The notes under the pieces were generated by a model, which had not been told where the DNA came from, searched no databases, and saw only the letters and a list, made by a program, of their open reading frames with translations. A program made the position numbers and the translations under genes. From Caprella mutica (lineage: Eukaryota > Arthropoda > Malacostraca > Amphipoda > Caprellidae), in NCBI GenBank assembly GCA_947561585.1, contig CANNZV010000505.1:62001-126000 (forward strand): a stretch of 64,000 bases of DNA, written 5' to 3'. The stretch's first letter is position 1. Each line of letters opens with the position of its first letter. Below are positions 38,701-49,300 of the stretch, piece by piece.

Positions 38701-41700
38701 TCCTTCCCCAGCTATTCTCTTCATAGCTGAGCCGTATCAATTTCCAGTCATTTATCCAAGGGTCCGTCCACACCATCTCTTAGTCTGGAGCCTCAGGCAG
38801 AGCCAACCTAGCATGATTGAATCTACCTGAGGGTCGAAACCCTCAGCTAGTGCAGCCTCCACCATCATTGGCCCACGCAAGCCCCCTCACCGCGGCAAGG
38901 TGGATGGCTCGAGGGGGACTTAAAATATAACCATCTGCAATCTGCAAAGGTAATTATGATAAGGCCTAGCGTATTTATTGCTCACCGGTATCTTTGGCCG
39001 CCTTTTTAGCCACCCCTTTGACACCAAGGGAAGCTACATTGTGCCCCGCCATGGCACTCTGCCCCACAGCGTACAGGGTGTTGTCAGTGAGCTGCCCTGC
39101 GTCAGCACCGTACTTGTGAGTCACAACCTGATGGGAAGAGGTAAATGAAAATGGGCAAAAAAAAAAACAGTTATTATACAGCAAACCGAAGAGGATTAGC
39201 TACTAGCTTGGAATATAATAGGTATAAATTTAATCATTAAAAATGGTTATAATTTAATGTAGCTATATATTAATTATTATACTTATCAAGAAATGAAGGA
39301 AAATACACTATAGCTATTACCATTAAATGTTCAAAAAATTATTTTGGCAGTAAATTGTACACGAGTCAGAGTGAACTAAATTAAACCTTAATAAACCCCA
39401 CCTTGACCGTATTCTGCGTAAGGCTGACAGCGAGTGTCTCGGCAGCTTTTTCCAGCCCCATGTAGACCGTGGAGGCGCCCCTGACTGCCCCGGCAGCCAC
39501 CTCCATGACCCCATCCACCTGAGTGCCAGCACTCTGAGGGGTCTGACCTGTGAGGCTGCAGATGGCTTTGGTGCCATGGTGCTGAATGTGAGGGGCAACA
39601 CTCTTGCCAATGTAGAGGGTAGCCTTGCCAACCTGACCAACTGAGAGGGGGGAAGAAAAATAAATAAGAGAAGTAAACAAACTATATAGCTACAGGGTGT
39701 CACCCCCAAAAAGGGGAACCTAACTTTAAAGTAGTACATTTCTATAACGATTGAAGGTAGCTACATGCATCTTTCTGAATGCTATCACTTAGTTTGTTGT
39801 ATCATTCTACATCCACAATTAAAATTTAATTGAGTTTAATTAATTTTTGTGATTGTTATAACGATTTTAATAATGGGTGGTGAAAATGGCTTTGCGCAAA
39901 TGGTCAGAAAACGGACAATGAAGGAAGTTCAAACATTGAAAATATAAACAATTATATTAATTTATTTTCAGGAATTATTAGCTTTCAACTAATTATTTCT
40001 CTTATAGTATATTAACAAACTGGAGAAATGTAACTAAATAGGAAAAGGAAGGTACAAACTTAAATTTTAACAAGGGTCATTCAGGTTGCATGCGAAAGGG
40101 CAGTAGGGTCTGAAACCGTAACCTTCTTGAAACTGGTTCTTGCAAAGACATGTTCGTTTTGTGGAAGATATTGTCATTGGTGATGAAGCTGCATTTTACA
40201 ATAACAGAGAAATAAACTAGCTAATCATATCATACAGCAGTATGCTCAACGGAAGAACACTCCTGATTTCTTTTTGACAGACTTTATCATTGTGGAAATT
40301 AGAATCATCACTCCGACTTTCATTTAGTAGGGGTGCCATTGTAATTCTAGTTTGGTAATTCAATTGATTGAAGATTAAGATATTAAATACATCATTTCTC
40401 CTAACAGAAACATTTGGATTTTCTAAATGAAGTTGCTGAATAAGATTGATATTGTCTTCAGATCTTACTGTTCTTTTGCGACCTGAGCGACCATTGTTAA
40501 AATTCAAATTTGTACCTAGCTTTTTGTACTTAGCAAATCACATTTGTTCAGATTGTCAATATTTTATAAGAGGAATATTTATGTGAATGCTTTTAAACCT
40601 GGAATAAATCTTTTCATTACTGGAATTGTTGTCTAATAGATATTTTTAGTGTTTGAACTTACTTCATTGTCCATTTTCTTAACATTTGAGCAAAGCCATT
40701 TTCACCACCTAGCTATTAATAAAATCATTACAACATTCACAAAAATTAATAAAACCTCATGAAATTTCAAAAGTAGATGGAGAAGTGTTCAATAAACAAT
40801 ACGATATCTAGAAAGAAATATGTACCTTCCATAGTCATTGAAATAAACTAACTTAAAGTTGAGTAGCTTCCATTTTTTGGGACACCCTGTATAGGTTTCT
40901 TCAGCATAGCTTTCCAGTTCAGTACTCACGGATGTAAGAGCTGACGTTGACTGCTTTACCGCTGACGTATCTAGCTGCCTTGGCTGTACTTTGCCACTTG
41001 GGGTCTATATGAGTGGGGTAATTACCCTTGGTACCTGCAGCTGGTGATGACTTCTGTAACTTGTCTGAGAGGTGAGCCATCAGGTCACTCATCTTCTCAG
41101 ACCCCCAAACTATTCCACTCGAGAGCTTCTCAGCGCCTGAACAGAGGGAGTGAGACGTGGTGACTGATGGGACACGGTTAGCTCAAACAACCCCTGTCCT
41201 AGTTCACGTCCCTATATCAATTAGGTAGGAACGTGAACTAGGAATTTATCGTAATTTCAATAACGTTTTAATTCAACAACCACAAAGTTATGACTAGGGT
41301 TGTGACAATATGATTTTTAAATCATAGATCTTAAGACCAAGTGAAATGGTATCAAACACTTTATACGGCTGGTTTGAAACAATTCAATACTGTTTAAATG
41401 TCTCAAGTCTATAAAAGTTTCGGGATCCAAGATTTTAAAAGCATATCGTCACAACTCTAGTCATGACTTGTTCAGAAATAATGTGTTTTTATTGTTTACT
41501 AACTTTTTTTAACCTAAAAAATGTTCATTTATACTCAATGTATGATGTTAGGATTTATTTAAACTGATAAAAAAAATTTAAAACCTGTCCAGTGAAAAAT
41601 GAACATTTTTAAGATACACCGTTAGCTACAGTTATTGAAATTAATGAGCGAGTTACCCTTACCTCTAATGCATTTAAGAAATTAAATAGTAAAAATATAA

Positions 41701-44700
41701 CAATAGCTACAAAAAAAAAACAAAAAAAACAGTGCAATATTTTGTATATGAACTAAAAAGAAAAAAAACAATATAAAATAGGTATTAGCTAATAAACTTT
41801 GTTATAAAATAAATCATACAAAGAAGCTAGCTAGGGTAAATTCTGAGTTATAAACCGGTTCCACATTCCAATTGTATAAGAAAAAATATATTCTACAGAG
41901 GGAGAAAAGAATTTTTTAATAACATGTAAACTTTAAATTAAATTGGTATTCAAGATATCTGCAAGTAGCTATCACGTATCTATATCAATTAACATCAATA
42001 TTAAATAATAATTATCATATAGTTTTTCTTATATGATCGGTATATAAGTGGCACTGAACAATAACTCAGAATTTACCCTAGCTAATGTAGAACGTACAAA
42101 AATGAATCAAATTACCAACAAAAAGCATAAAAAGTTTATATATTTTAATTAATATAAAAAGCAAAGCCTTTAGCTAATTAATATTTATAATTTTATATTC
42201 AAAGTTAACTTCTCAAAATCTACTCTTAACTACCCAAGTTATCAATTAATAGTGGAAAGAATGGAAACATATGATAATAGCTAATTAGTTTATCTAGCTA
42301 ACTACAGTAACCAATAGTTTCACATGAAATAGCTAATACACGAAGAACAAAGCTATTGAAACTATTAAACAATAGCTACTATAATATACAGGCAAACACA
42401 CACAGACTCATACATGCTGGTGACAAATGAATATGAATGATGAAGTAAGTAGTAAGTAACTTAATACAACCAACATACAGATGATACAATTATTATAGTA
42501 GACTTTAAAAGGTCTTTGAATACAGTTACTTCTAAATTGGCTATTACTTATATAGAGAAATTGAAGTATTGAGTCAAGGCGTATTAAATGGCTTGATAAA
42601 GATATATATGCAAATAATTTCAAGAAGCGTAGATACTGTGATTATTGAATAGAACACACATTCATAAATATTGGATATTATAATGTCAGTCCCTACACTA
42701 CACATATCTTTCGCGCCATTCGCCAATTTGCACAATCTCTAGACTGTTTTAAACCTCTTCGAACCCTAATATTGAGCCTGCGTTAACAGCTTCATTCTAT
42801 TTATTATGAAATTGAATACTAGTATATGTGTATCCGGAAGTGTGCCAGGTCATTAAGCAATAATGAAGTGTGCAGTAGCTACAACAAACTAACGGATGCA
42901 ACAAACTACATTACTGCCATTTATCTTGAGTGTTTCAAAGTAATCGTAGCTAACATATTTCTTGTCATCTTTGTCGAGTTTCCGAAGTAATCTTGATAGC
43001 TCTATTTATATATATAAATTAAGATTATTTTTAAACTTTCCAACATAAATGGCTGTTTGCTATGTAGTTTGTTGCATCTGCTAGTTTGTTGTACTGCGCA
43101 CTCCATAATTGGTTAATGAACTGGCAGAGAGGGTCATTAGTTATCATTTTGATAATAAATAAAATGAAGGTTAGTAGCATTAGTGGGTGAAAGAGGTTTA
43201 AAAACACACAGAACATTCTCGAGATTGTGCAAATCAGCAGATGGCGCGGAACATATGCAAGTATGTTAGTCACTACACAAGAATGAGACTACACATTAGT
43301 CATAACACACGTATGACTACATCACCATGTACTTTTTTCACAACGATGATAATGGAGATGATTTCACAGACATCACTCTTTTCACTCTCTACCTGTCACC
43401 ACACCTGTGGCTATCTTCTCCGCTGCTGTCTTCACCTCCTCCGCATCATACTGAGCCTCCCCCTCCTGGTGGGCCAACGACAGGACAGACAGAGAGAGTT
43501 AACACCAAGAAATGACCATTTTCTACAAAGAAATTTCTAAGCTACTGCAATATAGCTACTAATCAATATTTTAGTAGCAGTAAATCAAATAAATGTAGCT
43601 AATCAAATACCACAATAACCACATAGCTACTTAAAAGTAAGAAACACCAACAAAATAAAGATGTTAAGCATCTCCGAAGGTCTCTCTACACGAGCAACAA
43701 CCATTTGGCCAATTTTGCCTATAAGCCTCGTAGAGTAATTATGAATGCCCTTCACGAAGAGATCCAACATGTCCGATACCGTCGTGAATACCCTTCACAG
43801 TTGCTCTATGCTAAATTGGCACACACAATTTTGTGAAAGGCGGTGGACATTTCTTTTCATCACGGCTGATCTAAGATTGCTCGTGTAAAGCCAAATGCCT
43901 CACCTTTAGAGGCAGGGCAGTCTGCTCTCTGTAGCAAGTCATTTGAGTCAGAACTGACTCAAACAGTTCTCTCTCATCTTTAGAGACACTGTCTGGAATG
44001 ATGATGCCAACGTGACTGCCTGAAATGAAGAAATTAAAGCAAACGTTCAGATTACACAGGAAGAGGATTCCATAAGTTTTACCCTAATGATTTACTATGG
44101 AATTACATGATGTGGTTTTAGGATATAGTTTAAACTATAGCTAGCTACCCTTAATATCATAATTAAAGAACAATAATGTTCCGTTAAAAACTTTACAGGA
44201 GAGTGGCAGAACTATGAAAATGTCATCACAACAATATAAATTATAAGCCGACTAAATTTAACCTCTAATGAGTAGCTATTATGAATAGACCTCATCAAAA
44301 AGAAACATAAATAAGATAAAATAAAAGAATCCGTTACTATTTACCTTGTACACTGTTGTTCGGGTCAGGGAACATGTAGGCGCCATAGAAGGAGTGGAGC
44401 ACTGGAGATGTTTGAGTCATGAGGGGGTAACTCCATTCACCAACCTGGAGGAAACCTCTCGGAGCTCCAGCTTCAGAGGTAGAGAGCTCCGCCAGTGGTG
44501 CTGTGAGAATGAATGAATAATTAATTAATAGCAGATTTAGGGATTTTAACGTCTGCTTTAAATTTAAAGCTACATCGCTCAGGGCAAAAGGAAAGTATTT
44601 TAAAGGGACTCTTGAGAAGTCATAAAGGAAAGTGGTTCCATGAACAAATTCACCTACAATGCTTCAGTGACAATGCTCATGGATGCATAAAAGCTACTCT

Positions 44701-47700
44701 GTGGATATAAAACTAATAGCTATTAAGCTTTAGCTACACATTAAAGAAAAAACTAAGAATTAACTTTTGCAAGGTGATCAAATATGATTCAATTAGCTAC
44801 TTGGATAACTATCACATTGGGCCTTCATAAGTTATAACCTCATCAGATTTAATTTCTATGTTCAACAGCTTAAGGACTTTTTCACAAATTCCTACAATAG
44901 CTACTTATATTCATGGTGATAAAAGTGAATGGGTGACTGAACTAGCCATATAGAAAAGTAATACAAAAATACCGCATTATGCGAAGGTAGTAATAAGATG
45001 ATAGGATAATGATTCATTGAAAAAACAATATAAAAACATAGCTAGTAGCTACACAAATAAATTTTACATAATTTATTTTCAATACAAGACCTTTTGTAGA
45101 TTTAAATAGATCTTTTGGGCAATTAAACATTAATTAATAAAATAAACTATAGCTACTTTGTAACTTAGCTAAATCTTGACTGTACTTCTCACCATTGAAA
45201 GTGATAATTGCGAGGAAGGAAGGGTAGGACGGACTGGTGACTCTGCCATCAGGGTAGATGAAGAAAATTTGCACCCCATTGTCTAGTCTGAAGACGAGCT
45301 CTCCCTCCTGAGGGGACATTACTGGGGTTGGTGTGATGGAACCAACTGCATCAGAGGGAAGATCCAAATACGCTTGAGGGGGAAAAAAATATTAGATACA
45401 TCCTATATATCCACAAAGAATATCATGATAAACCATACAATTATCGAAATAGAGGGGAAATCATTATGTCAGAATCTCCTGTGTTGAATTAATAATAATT
45501 CACAAACATGCTGGTTAACATGTCCTGTACGCAACACCGTAAATCTTGAAATGAATAATAAAGCTAGCTAATCAAAAAATCGTTGGATCAAAATCATGAT
45601 AATTAAGCTCATAGAAATATAATTTTTGCATATCTTTATCAAACAATGAGAAGGATTGATTTTATAAAAGACAATAGTTTTGAATTGATTTGAAAATATT
45701 TCGGATTCATCTAAGCACTTGAGTGGAAAGAATGAAAATAACTAAGTAGTTCTTAACATCAACCTTCCAATGAAATAGGTACTCACCTCCCTGAATTCCT
45801 GAGTTTCCTCTTGGGGGTGCAGTGGGAGGTGGAAGATGGACAGAGGGGGTCAAATCTGAGGCAGGTAAACTTGGGTAGCGATTGGAAGACTCACCTGTGG
45901 GGAAAGATTAGATTAATGTAAGTGAAACTTTGGTTGAAAAATATCTAACATGAGCGAATTATTTTTAACAATATAGCTAATTAAAGTGTCTATCTCATTA
46001 CATTTTGTAATTTTATATATAAAATAAACTTGGGACTAGATTTTAACACGGATGACTATGTATTGATACACATTTGTACTTTGTACAGTACAACTGAGTA
46101 CATTACTGACAGACATAGACATACAAATATATAGCTATATAGCTACATACCCCTGTCTATATATTAAACCTGAATAAATTGCGACAAACTGACAATGTGA
46201 ACAGACAAAATAAAAAATTACACACAGAGATAGTCCACTTCTCTCGTTATCAAGGGAAATGTGACCCAGAAGCAATAACATAAACTGGAAATTTTGAAAA
46301 AGTCAGTTAGGCTATAGCTGTGTTTAGAGCAAGTGAAGCCAATGTGTTAAAATTAACATTATTTTATTTGTTGCTAGGTGATATTTTAATCAAAGAAGTA
46401 TTAATAGTGTTTGAAATGACAAAATATATTAATTAGCTAATGAATAATAAATTAGCTATAAATAAAATAGCTACCTATTAGCTAACAAAGAGTATTTTCA
46501 GAAGTTTTAACTGCAGATACCAATAAACATAAAGCAATACTATAGCAATAGCTAAAATTAATATAAGTAATCACCAATAGCTAGCTAGTTACCATTTCTT
46601 CTCACTTTCCTTATAACTACATTTCCTATTAAAATCCAGAATAGCTAACTAAATATTATGTAGCATTATGCTAAAAACCAATAGGTAACAAATATTTTTA
46701 TTGTAAATGCACATACCAGATACCTACTCATCCAATTTGATTTTATATAACTGAAGAGCATCAGTATTTATATCTCAAATTGACAGTCCAAAGCTTCATA
46801 ATGATCAGTAGTAGCTACATTGTTTTCTATAAATATTGAACAAAAGATGTAGCTAGAATGATTAGAATCAAAGACTATTTACTAACCAGACGAGTAACCA
46901 GCAGTGAGTGGATAACCAGCTGATCCTACAGCTCCTGTTGACAGCTGACTGTTGGTAAAGTGGTACAGAACTTCTTTTCTGAAAGAAAAACAAATGATAG
47001 CTAGTTAGCCTATAGCTATAGTGTTAATTGGGTGAATGTTTGTACTTTAGAACAAACTTTTATTTCGCAGAAGAGACACTCAAGTTATGATATTCATATT
47101 TGGTGAGTGAATTAATACGTATCTACTATGTAGCTAGCTACTTACAATCGCTATTTAGTTAGCTACTTTAAATTTCATGTCATAGATATCTTCAAATTAT
47201 TTTGGTTACATCTTCAAGTTTGTATTATGCCTATAGAATAATATAGTCAATAAACTGAATATATAGAAAGATTCCCATCAACTTAGGAAACTAAAACTTT
47301 TAGGTGAATTAATTATTCTGTTGGAGTTATGTCACTTATGTGGACTTTGAAAAGAAGTAATTAATTATTAGGTACCTATAAATATTAAAATCCACAACAT
47401 TTAGACTTTTAGTCAATATATTTCACCTATTGGCCTGAGGAATTTTTCCAGAGTGGATTTTCACTAAGCCTCACCTTGTCATTCTCATCTTTTCTTGCAT
47501 TTGAGTATAATGTTTGACGACATCCTCGTCTGGCGAGAGTGACAAAATGTTAGTCTCTAGAGCTCTGTCCAGAAAAGTGAGGCCAATTTCAAACAGTGGC
47601 TTTGCCTGTCATTGAATAGAAGAGATAAATGTTATGTATTATAAATGATAAAATAATTACTAATGTAATGTAGCTACCTAGTTGATATTTCAATTTTTTA

Positions 47701-48690
47701 AAGATAGATAGCATAGATCTAGATAGCTTTTCAACTTCAACTCTACTTAGTAAATGATAAATTAATTATTAAATTTAAATAGTTAGAGATAAATAGCTAT
47801 TCCATATACCTACCAGTTTGTATTTTGCAATATTTATTTGGTACACCAAAACCCACAGACTTGCTCAAAAAGCTGAAAAAATCCACCAACATATTTGGCT
47901 GATCCACCAACATTTTCCCCATTTAGCCACCGAAAATTAATGGTAACATAGGAATAATTAGCTAAGAATCCACCGACTTAGATAGAATATTATTTTCAAG
48001 GGAGGAAAATTTCACCCACAAGTCGGCAACTCTGAAAAGTACAGCAGGATTTGTGGATTAATCCTGTGCCCAAATCCTATTTAATTCCTATGTTACCATG
48101 TTATTTGCTGCACCCAAATTCCAATTTCTGTAAAAAAAATCATGGGTCTGAGGAGACCTTCTTTTCAGACTGGGCTGACTGGCAAGTTAGTGGAATTTAC
48201 AATGAAATACAGTCTGGCGGCTCTGGCCTAGCTAGATATAAAAAAAAATTATAATTTTAAATATTAATTTCTCAATGAATAATGATATAAAAAGTTCTTC
48301 AACTAGGCCAGCTGTGTGAAATAAAATAAATCTTTATTTTTTTATACATGTAACATATAGGTAGCTACAATCAAATTGACCATACAAATACCTAGCTATA
48401 TCTTCAAATACACTACTATTTACTGATACATTCTGATAGCTATATATGATATTCTTAGTTTATTTATTCTATTAGTTAGGTATTCTTCAGACTGATAGCC
48501 TTCAATAGGGAATCAGGACTGAGGAGGCAGGAGGCTAGGAGCTTACCTGTTCATGTTTGTTCTCAGTAACAAGAGTGATGGCCTTATCAACATTGTGATA
48601 GGCCTCTCTGTAGCATCTCTCAAACTCCTTGGCATCTTTCACAGCACCTGGATTGTCAACAGTTCTGGGAGGTCTTGCTGGAGCTTGCAT
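29768..48690 (-). CDS. spartin: spartin (MIT and senescence-domain protein), 12 coding exons, 585 aa
   Basis: Spartin acts on endosomes and lipid droplets (family knowledge). The gene model is my reconstruction. Exons: 48547-48690, 47475-47605, 46887-46978, 45787-45894, 45193-45372, 44345-44500, 43904-44019, 43393-43465, 40930-41136, 39402-39640, 38986-39127, 29768-29937. Every junction has GT-AG ends and matching phase; the total is 1758 nt. Start ATG at 48690 reads MQAPARPPRTVDNPGAV. Residues about 15-90 are an MIT domain (KEFERCYREAYHNVDKAI). Residues about 160-310 are the conserved middle region (GVQIFFIYPDGRVTSPSYP; FYGAYMFPDP). Residues about 310-535 are the senescence domain (AEKLSSGIVWGSEKMSDLM). 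The tail is basic (VPKKKKGL). The last exon lies beyond a 9-kb intron filled by a LINE. I see no PPxY motif. If the exon-11 donor is not used, the frame stops after KDTGEQ, 40 or more residues short. Confidence 0.93.
30414..35770 (-). pseudogene. LINE element A ORF2: endonuclease, reverse transcriptase, RNase H (broken)
   Basis: Read on the minus strand from 35770. The endonuclease starts RILQWNCQGYFSKYEDLCTI with the QET motif (AVLQETLLSNR) and continues in other frames to about 34805. The reverse transcriptase runs from 34672 (FPKPGKDSTLEENYRPISLT) and, after a frameshift and stop near 33985, continues at 33939 (EQGVLQGGVLSCTLFSLAING). The catalytic YxDD box reads YVYD, so one catalytic aspartate is lost. 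The solo LTR splits the next conserved block. After it, IKYLGMTIDYKLTWKKHI resumes at about 31905. RNase H follows with IYTDGSK and ends FCWCPAHVGVTGNERADQMA. The C-terminal stop is at 30414. Several frameshifts make it non-functional. Confidence 0.88.
31910..33509 (+). mobile_element. 1.6-kb solo LTR inserted in LINE element A
   Basis: Starts TGTATACTTATAG and ends GAACATACA, so it has TGTAT...ATACA ends. It is flanked by the 4-bp duplication ACTC at 31906-31909 and 33510-33513, a length common for Ty3/Gypsy insertions. Removing it and one ACTC rejoins the LINE frame as PNRESIKYLGM, a normal reverse-transcriptase block. TATATAAG at 32421 followed by a CTGTCTGTCGTC start region suggests plus-strand promoter polarity. 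No internal genes are present; recombination between two LTRs would explain this. The open frames inside it (32555-32975) are not recognised. Confidence 0.85.
36697..38140 (-). mobile_element. internally deleted sister LINE (element B) nested in element A
   Basis: Flanked by perfect 12-bp duplications TTTATCAACTTT at 36685-36696 and 38141-38152. The 5' end (minus strand, CCCTCTCGAGCCATCCACC) matches element A's 5' end at 38917, and about 240 bp of 5' leader is shared with 38680-38917. The 3' end is an AATC-repeat tail. Its 1444 bp contain the ORF1 start joined directly to the RNase H region; the endonuclease and reverse transcriptase are missing. It would have needed another element's enzyme to move. 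Confidence 0.92.
37164..37949 (-). CDS. fusion frame in element B: ORF1 start joined to RNase H (261 aa)
   Basis: One uninterrupted frame. Residues 1-58 are the ORF1 start (MKRIAGEGDPINKPP; MIKSTNEIKANSVNG). From about residue 59 it continues as the end of ORF2 (ESLNINIATLPFSF), then an RNase H with VHIFTDGAKNE, ESTIFIAEL, VIFSDSRSA and FCWCPAHIGIPGNERADQIA. The four acidic positions D, E, D, D of the RNase H core are all visible, so the fold could be intact. The RNase H end continues in another frame at 36928-37113. The deletion joined the parts in frame. Whether it is expressed is unknown. Confidence 0.75.
   Translation of the reverse strand: MKRIAGEGDPINKPPLIYRVQMETMIKSTNEIKANSVNGTQDIITNPNSGSTTACRIKDACESLNINIATLPFSFVETPTWQLVPDIRCESYMYLKKDSCSDQVMKAYFNEHVDQFHRDQVHIFTDGAKNEVGVGCSAVSIAGSKEMNLMTESTIFIAELCGILNGLRIINSTHRESFVIFSDSRSAIQVVDHYDSTHPLISKIVVWLIRLHHKGKHVKFCWCPAHIGIPGNERADQIATEISRSDTMINNKKLLTGTGIL
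39693..40889 (-). mobile_element. mariner/Tc1-type element filling spartin intron 9
   Basis: TA-flanked at both ends, with inverted termini CAGGGTGTCACCCCC and GGGACACCCTG; the inner arms share AACTTTAA. Length 1197 bp, typical of mariner. On the minus strand, 40217-40507 reads GRSGRKRTVRSEDNINLIQQ followed by HLENPNVSVRR, the linker and second helix-turn-helix of a Tc1/mariner transposase. The rest is broken. It lies 52 bp from exon 10 and 40 bp from exon 9, leaving the splice sites intact. Confidence 0.85.
41295..41459. mobile_element. family-2 MITE in spartin intron 8
   Basis: TAGGGTTGTGACAATATGAT and ATATCGTCACAACTCTA are inverted ends flanked by TA. Same internal blocks as the copy at 26156. 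Confidence 0.85.
41832..42080. mobile_element. family-1 MITE in spartin intron 8
   Basis: TAGGGTAAATTCTGAGTTAT and ATAACTCAGAATTTACCCTA are inverted ends. At 249 bp it is the longest copy here, with a diverged AT-rich centre. It is embedded in AGC TAGG/CCTAGC T context, so part of the flank may be target sequence. Confidence 0.8.
42711..43250. mobile_element. long foldback element in spartin intron 8
   Basis: Second copy of the element at 23737-24313. The ends CGCGCCATTCGCCAATTTGC and GCAAATCAGCAGATGGCGCG are inverted. Both arms carry the CAACAAACTA/TAGTTTGTTG block. It ends about 140 bp from spartin exon 8 at 43393. Confidence 0.85.
43687..43887. mobile_element. short element with 11-bp inverted ends in spartin intron 7
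   Basis: TACACGAGCAA at 43687-43697 and TTGCTCGTGTA at 43877-43887 are perfect inverted repeats. The interior is less AT-rich than the intron around it and has its own CTTCACGAAG palindrome. A non-autonomous DNA transposon is likely, but I found no second copy. Confidence 0.5.
44545..44710. repeat. dispersed repeat, copy in spartin intron 5
   Basis: AAAGGAAAGTGGTTCCATGA and AATGCTCATGGATGCA match the copy at 27710-27960 in the same order and orientation. Confidence 0.6.
47832..47925. repeat. dispersed repeat shared with 50735-50852
   Basis: CACAGACTTGCTCAAAAAGC, AATCCACCAACATATTTGG and ACATTTTCCCC have close matches in order at 50735-50852. One copy is in spartin intron 1 and the other in the intergenic gap. 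The element type is unknown. Confidence 0.5.
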
Positions 48691-48999
48691 TTTATATTTT
48701 CCCAAAAACTACCAAATTGATAAGGAAGTATTAGGTATTAAGAGGTATTCTCAAGAAGTGCTGAAATATTCTGCGGAAATTTTAATTCAGAAAATTATGA
48801 GAGAAAGTTTAAATAGCCTAAGTAAAATTAAAATAGGTGCATAGCCATCTGCATAGGTTAACCAAGGTTACAATCACTGTCATTTTGAAAAAAATGCTCA
48901 CAAAGCACACAACTATTCTCCAAAATTACCTAGTAGCTACCTAGGCTACATTTAATTTGTAAACCCATAACATACCTATGAGAAATAGGACAAGGGAAT

Positions 49000-49300
49000 C
49001 CCAGAATTGAGATCCATCTAGGTAGGCGCCGCCTAGTTAGGAATTTTCTTTTTTAAAATGGGAAATAATAATAACAGCCGGATGTAGCTAACTAGTGTTG
49101 AAAAGGTAACACCAAGACCCCTTGTCTGCATAAACAGACAAAACAACGTGAAGAAGAAAAGGCAACTCCTAGTTGAGTACCACCCCAATCGCTAAAACTA
49201 CCTAGCGCATCGGTACTAGGTAAACTTAGAAATGACGTCACGCTACAATTTCATGATGTCATTCTTTAACATGCTAATACTTTTCATCGATGTCCGAATA
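49000..49300. promoter_or_regulatory. candidate promoter region between spartin and nucleobindin
   Basis: The start codons of the two divergent genes are 2.3 kb apart. Within the gap this part is relatively GC-rich for the window (GGCGCCGCC at about 49026) and has a perfect palindromic CRE, TGACGTCA, at 49233-49240. The nucleobindin start codon is preceded by TTCCAGGTATT, which could be a 5' untranslated acceptor, so its first exon may lie further up. Which gene or genes use this region is inference. Confidence 0.3.

Larger units (their letters stand above)
30330..38917 (-). mobile_element. full-length I-like non-LTR retrotransposon (element A), twice interrupted
   Basis: Bounded by perfect 12-bp target duplications ACTTAAAATATA at 30318-30329 and 38918-38929. 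The 5' end (minus strand) is at 38917 with CCCCCTCGAGCCATCCACC, and the 3' end has a short CTACTAC tail. ORF1 (gag-like) is followed by ORF2 with endonuclease, reverse transcriptase and RNase H, an order typical of I-group elements. It is interrupted by element B (36697-38140) and a solo LTR (31910-33509). Without these it is about 5.5 kb, a normal length. Frameshifts and stops make it inactive. It sits in the same transcriptional sense as spartin and makes up almost all of its last intron. Confidence 0.93.

Noticed and set aside
38975..38985. GTGAGCAATAA as the true end of spartin
   Set aside because: A downstream exon in the right phase continues the conserved C-terminus, and GTGAGC is a strong donor. 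Kept only as an alternative end.
43031..43540. Open frames at 43031-43273 and 43241-43540
   Set aside because: The first is a foldback arm. The second runs through spartin exon 8 on the opposite strand.
47428..48254. Open frame at 48051-48254 as a gene
   Set aside because: It lies in spartin intron 1 within a dispersed repeat region, without a recognisable protein or splice signals.
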